Shown: one piece after another, positions 56,800 to 64,000 of the stretch
How positions within the stretch are numbered: position 1 is the stretch's first letter
Layout: every line of letters starts with the position of its first letter
Assembly: GCA_948144175.1 (NCBI GenBank)
Contig: CANXME010002058.1
Span: 236,501 to 300,500, forward strand
From: Closterium sp. NIES-65
Lineage: Eukaryota; Streptophyta; Zygnematophyceae; Desmidiales; Closteriaceae
Direction: 5' to 3'
DNA: 64,000 bases
Notes under the pieces: model-generated
The model's input: the letters and a program-made list of their open reading frames with translations, nothing else
What the model was told of the DNA's origin: nothing
Database searches by the model: none
Made by a program: the position numbers and the translations under genes

Positions 56800-57040
56800 T
56801 GTTACGAAACGAGCTAAACTAGGAGCCGGGTTTAGGAGAGGGCCTAGGCTTAGTAGCCTAGGCCAAGCGGGTTCAAAGAGTTTTGTGCCAAGGAGGATTG
56901 TCGAGAATAATTGTGTTTCACTATAGGTTTACGGAACATATAGCCAAGAACAAAAGGTGCACCACCAAATAAGCAAGGAAATAACTACACTACAACTAAC
57001 AACAAGCAGTTCTATGAACTATGTAAAACATAGTTTGGCT
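56800..57040 (-). repeat. 5' LTR of element G
   Basis: Pairs with 55326-55567. The PBS lies immediately left of it (minus-strand TGGTATAGA at 56799-56791). Confidence 0.85.
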
Positions 57041-57045
57041 AAGTG

Positions 57046-57580
57046 TTTGTACGCAGAAACAGTGAAGGGTCAGCAGTTGAGGGAGCGAAACCAAGAGCCG
57101 CAAGTGTAGTCATCAGTGTGTCGTGCCACGCACGGGGCGCTTGACGTAGACCGTAGACTGGTCGTCGGAGACTCCACCAGGTACCCTCAGGAAACGACCC
57201 AGTGAAGCCAGGTGGGCGGCACGGCCAGATAGCCTTGTGAAGGCTGCCCTGCAAGAAAGCTGTCGAGAAGTCGAGGGAGTGCAGCTCGTAGTCACGCAGT
57301 GCTGCAACGTGCAGTTGCACCCGAACAGTGGTCATCTTCGGGTTGGGGGAGAAGGTATGGAAGGAGTCGACCCCCTCACGCTGAAGCCTCGTGCAACGTA
57401 ACGCGCCTTGCAGGCAGGTGGAGAACCTGGTGGCCGCTTCACCATGAAAATCCACTTGCCATTGACAATGTTCTCCCCAAGTGGGGGAACTGCGTCAAAG
57501 TAGGTGCCTGTGGACTTCCAGGAAGCCATCTCTGCATCCATGGTTATCTGCCAATGAGAGGAGTACGGATCTGTGATCGC
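57046..57580 (-). pseudogene. Element F RT segment
   Basis: The minus strand encodes KWIFMVKRPPGSPPACKARY, HSLDFSTAFLQGSLHKAIW and VYGLRQAPRAWHDTL. This is the RT palm upstream of the catalytic YVDD. Broken; it continues beyond the TRIM at 58310. Confidence 0.82.
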
Positions 57581-57585
57581 GTCTG

Positions 57586-58304
57586 TGTCAGAGGTCCACT
57601 GGTGATCCCCGATCGATCCTAGGGAAGGGTTACAGGCACGTTTGCCTGGGGGGTTATGGGCGCACTGACCCGCTACTGAAATAAGCCCTTTTATCCCAAT
57701 GGTCTAGTGGTTGGGATTCTGACATGGTGTTAGAGTGGTCTCGGGTTCGAATCCCGGTGTATGCACATGTAGGCCGTTGCCGCTGTGCTCAGTCCTGGGC
57801 CTCCCAGTGTGGGGGGGTGTCAGTAGATCTGCACTGTGGATGCCCGATTGATCCTACGGGGGGTTACAAGCGCGTTTGCCTGGGGGGTTATGGGCGCACT
57901 CTGACCCGCTACTTAACAAGCCCTTTTATCCCAATGGTCTAGTGGTTGGGATTCTGAGATGGTATCCAGAGCGAAGGTCTCGGGTTCGAATCCCGGTGTA
58001 TGCACTTCGGGCATCCCAATGCGGGGGGGTGTCAGAGGTCCACTGGTGATCCCCGATCGATCCTAGGGAAGGGTTACAGGCACGTTTGCCTGGGGGGTTG
58101 TGGGCGCACTGACCCGCTACTGAAACAAGCCCTTTTATCCCAATGGTCTAGTGGTTGGGATTCTGAGATGAGAATCCCAGTCACTAACCACTGGGATAAA
58201 AGGGCTTGTTTCAGTAGCGGGCCAGTGCGCCCACAACCCCCCAGGCAAACGTGCCTGTAACCCTTCCCTAGGATCGATCGAGGATCACCAGTGGACCTCT
58301 GACA
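57586..58304 (+). mobile_element. TRIM array: three direct LTRs plus one inverted
   Basis: 719-bp insertion with TSD GTCTG (57581-57585, 58305-58309). Order: LTR1 57586-57724, interior 57725-57817, LTR2 57818-57959, interior 57960-58029, LTR3 58030-58168, inverted LTR4 58169-58304. Each LTR starts TGTCAG and is about 139 bp. The interiors begin with PBS-like TGGTGTTAGAG or TGGTATCCAGAGC and end with a GGGGGGG purine tract before the next TGTCAG. No coding capacity. The size fits terminal-repeat retrotransposons in miniature. LTR3 and LTR4 form a hairpin with arms of about 136 bp. Confidence 0.85.
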
Positions 58305-58309
58305 GTCTG

Positions 58310-58653
58310 CGTAAGAATGCGAGGTCGGGATGACTAGTGCATCCAGGTCTCCCTCAGGGCGAAGTAGCGTGGACGCGAGTTGAGGTGCAGCGGCCGTTAG
58401 GCACTCCAGCTCAAATTGCCTGTCCTCAAGGACGTCACAATCAAAAGCAAGCTCACCCCCGACGGTCAGAGGACAGGAAGAGTAAAAACAAGGCTCGCAG
58501 CGTAGTCAAGGTGGCACAAAGAAGCAAAGTCAACAAGCTCAGCAACTAAGGCAGATGCAGCAACAGACTCAAAGGAGGGGTCAGTCACAATAGTGGCAAG
58601 AAGACGAGCAACAGTAAGACTGGCAATACAGACAATGTCTGACTCAGGGTCAG
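58310..58653 (-). pseudogene. Element F linker/RT upstream piece
   Basis: The minus strand parallels the segment before RT in the relatives, including a degraded PSFESVAASALVAELVDF block. Bounded by the TRIM on the left and H on the right. Broken. Confidence 0.65.
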
Positions 58654-58658
58654 GAAGG

Positions 58659-58784
58659 TGAAAAAATGAACGAGAATGAAAACGACTAAGGGAAAGTTGG
58701 GTACAAGTACAAACCCTAGAAAGCTGTACCCAATATGTGCTACCCCACTATAGCCTACAGTAGCTATGTCATATAAATCTGACA
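58659..58784 (-). repeat. 3' LTR of element H
   Basis: 126 bp; the minus strand starts TGTCAGATTTATATGAC at 58784. The usual purine tract TATGGGGGTG lies upstream (minus strand). Confidence 0.85.
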
Positions 58785-58993
58785 CACCCCCATAGGAAAA
58801 GTGGGGGAGAACAAGGGGTCACAAGACCAGTCAAGCAAAGCAAAGCAAGCTCAGGGTGGATCACAAAGTCACCACACATTCCGAGCACAAGTTCAAGGCC
58901 ACAAGGCCAGTTCACATGCAGGATTACATATATATATAAGGGCAGACAAGCAAGAGCAGGTGTATATATATATATGCAACAGTACAAACAAGG

Positions 58994-61900
58994 TCAAGGG
59001 GTGAGCAAGTGAGGCAAAGTAGGCATAAGACCCAGCTGAGTACAGAAGCGCTGATGATCACAAGGCGCAAGTGCCTTGGTGAAGATATCAGCAGTATTGG
59101 CCTCAGAGGCCACGTACGCAAGCCGCAGCTGACCACGCTGCTGTAGCTCACGAGCAAGGAAGTAACGAAGAGCAATGTGCTTCGTTCTGTGCTCCAGTCT
59201 CTGCTCTCGACACAAGGCCAGCATGGCCTTGTTGTCTACGTACACCACTGGAGGAGAACGAGGCGGCTCTCCGAGGTCAGTCAGCAAGTAGGTGAGCCAG
59301 CGAAGCTCCTGTGCAGCCATGGCCCCGGCGTAGATCTCAGCCTCACAACTCGAGCCGAGAACAGAAGACGAGCGGGTAGCCCGCCACGAAACAGAGCCGG
59401 AACCAAGGCTGAAGGTGTAACCCTGTGACGACCGCTGCGTAGCCTGGTCGTCAGCCCAAGAAGCGTCTGCGTGCCCAGTGAGGACCACTGGACTCTGCCC
59501 TCCAAGCACAAGCCCCATGCCCGACGTATTGCACAAGTAGCGCAACACCCTCTTCGCTACAGCCATGTGCTCCGGTCGGTGTCTCCCAGGAGCAACATAG
59601 CGTGCGAGAATGCTAAGAGGGTATGCAAGGTCAGGTCGTGTGCAGGTCATCAGGTACATGAGGCAGCCAACAAGCTCTGGGTACGGGCCACTCAACTCTA
59701 CGGACTCATCCGAAGGCAGAGCTGAGAGTGAGTGGCGAGTAGGCAGAGGAGTGGCCTGAGGCGACGAGTACGTGAAGCCGAAGCGCTGAAGGACCTGCTG
59801 CACCATGTGTGACTGAGTCAGGGTAATGGTGCGGCGTGCTCTGTCCCGGGTGATCTGCAAGCCAAGATAGCTGCGCAGTTCACCCAGGTCTGTGCACGTG
59901 TGTCTCTTCTGCAGCTCGGACTTCACATGGGCGAGTCCAGCAGTGTCAGCTGTGGCAAAGACCAAGTTGTCGACGTACACGAGGATGTAGAACGACGGCA
60001 AAGAAGTGTCAGTGCGCAGAAACAGCGACGGGTCGGCAGTAGAGGGAGCAAACCCAAGAGCCGCAAGTGTAGTCCTCAGTGTGTTGTGCCACTCACGCGG
60101 TGCCTGGCGGAGACCGTAGACTGGCCGCCGGAGGCTCCACTGGGTGCCAGGAGGAAAAGTCCCAGTGAAGCCAGGTGGGCGGTGCAGCCAGATCTCCTCG
60201 TGAAGGCTGCCCTGCAAGAAAGCAGTGCTGAAGTCAAGAGAGTGCAGCTCGTAGTCGCGGTGAGCAGCTATGTGCAGCAGTACCCGAAGAGTGGTCATCT
60301 TCGGGGTGGGAGAGAAGGTCTGAAAGTAGTCAACTCCCTGCCGCTGACAGAAGCCACGAGCCACGTAACGTGCCTTGAAGAGAGGCGGAGAACCCGGCGG
60401 CCGCTTCACCCTGAAAATCCACATGCCACTGATGATGTTCGCCCCACGCGGGGGAACCTCGTCAACGTAGGTGCCTGTGGACTTCCAGGAAGCCATCTCT
60501 GTGTCCATAGCTGCCTGCCACTGAGAGGAGTAGGGACCCTCTATCGCCTCCGCGTAAGAGCGCGGAGTCGGGATGTCAAGTGCATCCGGGTCTTCCTCAG
60601 GGGTAAGCATTACGGACACGAGATGAGGTGAAGCAGCAGCCAGACACTGGAACTCCTCCTACCTGTCCTCAAGGACGTCCGTGCCAAGGGCACACTCACC
60701 CTCGACGGACGGAGGACAGACAGACTCAGACTCAACGACAAGACTAGCAGCGTAGTCTAGACGACAGCGAGCAGCAAAGTCAACGAGCTCAGCAACTAGG
60801 GCTGACGCAGCAGTGGACTCAAAGGAAGGGTCAGTGACGACAGTAGCAAGGAGACGCGTGACAGTAGGACTGGCAGCACGAAGAGAGTCCGACTCCGGGT
60901 AGGAGAAGGCAAAGGGGCACGCAGAGGAGCAGTGGACGGACGCAGAGACATCCGGTGCGTGCCAGGGACAGGAGGAGGATGATGACGCGAACCACGACAA
61001 CTAGTGCGAGCAGGACGGACAGACGACGCAGGGCGAGACGCAGGCTCACGACGCTCAGCAAGACCTCCAGTAGGACCAGTGTAGGGAGAAGGAGCAGGCA
61101 GTGGGGAGGCCGGCTGTAACTGTAACTGTGACGGGACAGGCTGTGGACACTCTAAGGGAGGAGGAGGACCAGTAGAAGGCGGGAGACCAAGAACCTGCTG
61201 AAGGAGCGGAACGAAGTACGGGCCGCGCGGCGACTCTAGACACTGCAGGGACAGCACCAGTACCCCCAGCGGCAGCACCAGCGCCAGCATCACCTCCAGC
61301 TCCAGTACCTCCAGCAGCACCAATAGCACCCCCAGCAGGACCGCCTCCAGGACCGACAGCAGTAGCCTCAGCGCCAACACCCTCAACAGCTCCAGCTCCA
61401 GTCGTACCCGCAAGCCCAGCAGCTCTAGTACTCCCAGTACGAGCACCTCCGGGACCCGCGGCACCAGCACCCTCAGTAGCCGAAGAACCTCCAGCTCCAG
61501 CAGCACGCCTCCTGCGCCAGGCAAACCACTTGCGTAGCTCCTGTGGAGAGAGTGGCTCCCGCCGAGACGAAGCACCCGGAGAACCTCCAGGTCCAGCACC
61601 GCCAGACGCCACACGAGCAGGCCCAGCTCCCTCAGGCTCCGCACCCCCAGGCTCAGCACCTCCAGGCGTAGCACCCCCAGGCTCAGCACCCCCAACGGTA
61701 GCACCCCCAGGCCCAGCACCCCCAGGCTGAGCACCCCCAGTAGTAGCACCCTCAAGCTCAGCAACCCCAGGCGTAGCACCCACACGCTCAGCACCCCCAG
61801 AGTCAGCACCCCCAGGCTCAGCACCCTCAGCAGCACCAGAGTCACCAGTAACCTCGACAGGCTTGACTGCGTCTACCTGGGACACACCTAAAGGGGCAGG

Positions 61901-63600
61901 ACCCTGAGGGGGGAGGGGGTCTACTGGGGGGGGACATGGCACAAGGAAGAGCGGTGGCGGGGGAAGGGACGGAGTGCGGTAGGGGAAGAGGCGGTAGTAG
62001 GGGACCGACTCGTCAAACGTGACGTCCTGGGAGGACAGAACACGACTAGAGGTGGGGTGGTATAACTGCAACCCTGGCGCGTCAGGGGGGAAGCCAAGGA
62101 AGACGCAAGGAGCAGCACGAGGGGACAGCTTGTCCGTAGACAAGTCGCGGACAAACGCCCGAGATCCCCAGACACGGAACGCAGTCGCATCGCCAATCTT
62201 CCCCGTCCACAGCAAAGCTGGGGAGGTCTCCGGCATGGAGACCCTGGGGTGAAGGTTGATCTGATGCGCCACGTACCGAACCGCAAACGGCCACAGAAAA
62301 TTGGGGGGCAGCCGCATGCATCATGGACGTACGGGCGACGTCCATGACCATGCCAATGCGGCGCTCAGCAATCCCATTTTGCTGTGGAGAGTCCGGAAGC
62401 GTGAAGGTTTGGCGGATGCCTCGTGCACGACAGTAGGCTCGCAGAAGGCCAGAGGAGAACTCTCCGCCTCTGTCAGAGTGCAGACGCAAAACAGGAAAGT
62501 CCGAGCCGAAGCTCTGCCTGAGCTGGAGACGAGCTGCGCGGATCCAGTCGATCAACACCTTAGTGACATCATCCTTGCTGCGCAAGGGGAAGACTGTGGT
62601 GTAACGCGAGTAGTCGTCAACCACCAGCAGAAAGTAGCGCTCGTGACCGTATCCACGGACGCGGGCCGGGCCCCACACGTCCATGTGAAGCGTCTGCAGC
62701 GGGGCCTCTGTCGGAGGAAACTAGGAGGAGTGAGGGGCAGCCCGCTGCCGCCCCTTGACACAGGGGACGCAGGTAGGGCCAGGCCCCGGAGGAAGGGGAG
62801 GGAGGGACCGGGGGAGACCAGAGACAAGGACACGGGAGGCCATGCCTCGGAGACGAAGCAGGGAGGGGTGACCAAGGCAGTGGTGCCAGAGAAGAGTCTC
62901 GTGAGACAGGAGGCGACACGAGCAGGGGGCAGACTCAAGGCCAGACCTGGACGCTGCAGCAAACACCTGACCCGACGCAGCTACCTGACCAGACGCAGTG
63001 ACTGGAGGAGACTCAGTGGTCAGTGTGTACAGGCTCGCCCCCGGCCGACGTGTAAACGTGGCCAGGTGTCGGCCTGTCCGAGCGTCCGTGCAGTGGGTCA
63101 CCCGCTGACTCGCAGGAGTGAACTGGTGAACCCCCGCATCCTGTAGGTCAGCACCACTCTCCAAGTTCGTAGAGAACGAGGGGAGGTAAAGACCAGACAC
63201 GGTGCCAGAGGGGGCCGCCGGACACGGGAGGACAGTGGAGAAGTGAGCAAGGACAGGACCCCCTGAGGGGTCTGCCAGAGAGACTGCAACTGGCTGGCCA
63301 AGCGGTGTGAGTGTGGTGCGGTCTCGAAAGAAGGAGCGAGAAGCCCCCGAGTCAAGGGTGAAGGTGTGGGAGGCCGAAGCCGGCGCAGTACCTGAGAGAG
63401 CAGACTCACCAGCACCTGAGGGAGCAGACGCACAAGCACCTAGAGCAGCAGCCTCGCTAGCACCTAGAGCAGCAGCCTCACCTGTACCTAGAGCAGCAGT
63501 CTCAATGCCCGGGTCGGGCGGAAAACACCGGTAACAGTCACCCTCATCACTAATAGTCACAGCATACATGGCAGCAAGAATAGCATCAAAGTCAAGGTCA
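58994..63600 (-). pseudogene. Element H pol region
   Basis: Domains from the minus-strand 5' side: protease HTFTLDSGASRSFF (about 63370), pre-integrase LWHHCLGHPSLLRLRGM, integrase HMDVWGPARVRG...HSDRGGEFSSGLL...QQNGIAERRIGM (about 62690-62330), repeat linker with SPQELRKWFAWRR (about 61540), RT MWIFRVKRPPGSPPLFKARY and YVDNLVFA (about 60430-59970), RNase H SSCEAEIYAGAMAAQELRWL (about 59350). One of the better kept copies; about four breaks. Confidence 0.87.
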
Positions 63601-64000
63601 AAGACAGCTACTCCCGCCCTACACAGCTCACCCGAGCGGGGGATCTCAGTGGCCTCCGAGAACTGGTAACGCCAAGCGTCCGTCAGGCGGCCAAAGCAGC
63701 GCTGGGTGGAGTGCGCACCCCCGCACTGCTCACCCGGGCGGTCGCCGGTGCGTAGGACGTAGGTGCATGGACCAGTACCCCCACCCCGCAGGCGTGCAGC
63801 GTACCACTCACGGAGCTAGTGAGGGGGGGGGATGTCACGAGTGCGCTGCTGCTGCTGACGCTGACCACCACCGGAGCCGACCCTCTGCGCAACGCCACCC
63901 CGACCAGCTCCACCTCCTCCGCCGCCGCCTCCTCCACCGCCGCCACCTCCGCCACCTCCGCTCCCACCGCCACCGCCGCCGCCGCCCTCGCCTCCACTGC

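Larger units (their letters stand above)
55326..57040 (-). mobile_element. Non-coding LTR element G (LARD/TRIM-like)
   Basis: 1.7-kb element with LTRs of about 240 bp (55326-55567 and 56800-57040) and TSD AAGTG (55321-55325, 57041-57045), inserted in the RT of F. The minus strand after the 5' LTR has PBS-like TGGTATAGAGCAG and a CCTTCCTAAGGACC hairpin very close to that of element C. The interior (55568-56799) has G-rich GGCGGGGGTCTCTGCTG-type repeats and long G runs but no copia protein domain. The LTRs show about ten differences over their alignable 210 bases, with more at the outer ends. Confidence 0.85.
54119..64000 (-). mobile_element. Ty1/copia element F, split by G, TRIM and H
   Basis: Minus-strand copia element whose 5' half lies outside the window. 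Parts: 3' LTR 54119-54254, shared 3' non-coding 54255-54490, RNase H/RT 54490-55320 and 57046-57580, upstream linker piece 58310-58653. Interrupted by G (55326-57040), a TRIM array (57586-58304) and H (from 58659). Broken in about four or more places besides the insertions. Right-hand continuation is inferred, since H runs to the window edge. Confidence 0.75.
58659..64000 (-). mobile_element. Ty1/copia element H, 5' end outside window
   Basis: Minus-strand copia element close to A and C. Parts: 3' LTR 58659-58784, 3' non-coding 58785-58993, RNase H and RT 58994-60620, linker with GGAEP-type repeats about 61560-61850, integrase about 61900-62690, pre-integrase/protease about 62720-63370, Gag end with LREWY module and C-X13-C-X3-H-X4-C motif about 63690-63830, Gly-rich Gag to the window edge. 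About four breaks. Left target copy is probably GAAGG (58654-58658); the right copy is not visible. Confidence 0.88.

Noticed and set aside
57690-57775. tRNA gene
   Set aside because: A-box and B-box motifs are present, but the acceptor stem does not pair and the piece lies across a TRIM LTR and its PBS. It is repeated at 57925-58005 with the same flanks.
1-64000. Ty3/gypsy or LINE elements
   Set aside because: Every RT I could read has the copia domain order (integrase before RT) and copia RT motifs. No chromodomain, gypsy integrase order or LINE endonuclease was seen.

Overview
The window looks like nuclear DNA of a streptophyte green plant, most likely a charophyte-grade alga. A zygnematophyte such as Closterium is my guess, from the very GC-rich, copia-dominated repeats with Gly/Glu/Pro repeat tracts; this is inference. 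The plant assignment rests on three intron-containing host genes: a GT61-type glycosyltransferase, a thylakoid-lumen FKBP resembling Arabidopsis FKBP18, and a LysM-domain gene. All coordinates were read by eye.

Left block (1-37011) is a stack of nested transposable elements, all LTR elements being Ty1/copia type. Element K (1 to about 3421, +) is a GC-rich copia 3' end cut by the window. Next comes an old LTR of a second family (E family, minus strand). It was hit by two TA-flanked palindromic DNA elements (MITEs) and by element E (30888-36307, +). One MITE was split by element D (3478-30734, +). D was split by element B (4331-25367, -). B was split twice, by element A (5525-12909, +) and element C (16168-23361, +). 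Target-site duplications support the joins: AAAAA for D, TCGCC for B, AGTTC for A, GCAGC for C. The stack is five insertions deep.

Middle block (37012-54020) is host DNA. From left to right: a GT61-like type II membrane glycosyltransferase gene (37359-43695, -, eight exons whose phases all agree); the FKBP gene (44120-48159, -, six exons, about 268 aa, plastid transit peptide plus twin-arginine lumenal signal); a partly resolved LysM gene (about 49170-49970, -); and a two-exon secreted protein gene with weak fasciclin-like character (52178-53296, +). Their introns hold many duplicated copies of the adjacent exon-intron junctions, including a minisatellite of about 29 units built from one donor splice site.

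Right block (54021-64000) is a second nest. An LTR fragment (+) is interrupted by copia element F (54119 to beyond the window, -). F carries three insertions: element G (55326-57040, non-coding, 1.7 kb, TSD AAGTG), a miniature TRIM array (57586-58304, TSD GTCTG) with three direct LTRs and one inverted LTR, and element H (58659 to beyond the window, -).

The GC-rich copia elements A, B, C, D, F, G and H form one lineage. They have short LTRs (about 113-136 bp, longer in G). Where the 5' end is visible they also share an unusual primer-binding site, a conserved hairpin plus GGGCCC motif after it, and family-specific GC-rich tandem leader repeats. Where the coding parts are visible they have a spaced-out C/C/H/C motif replacing the usual Gag zinc knuckle, and an LREWY-type module found both in Gag and in the integrase-RT linker.
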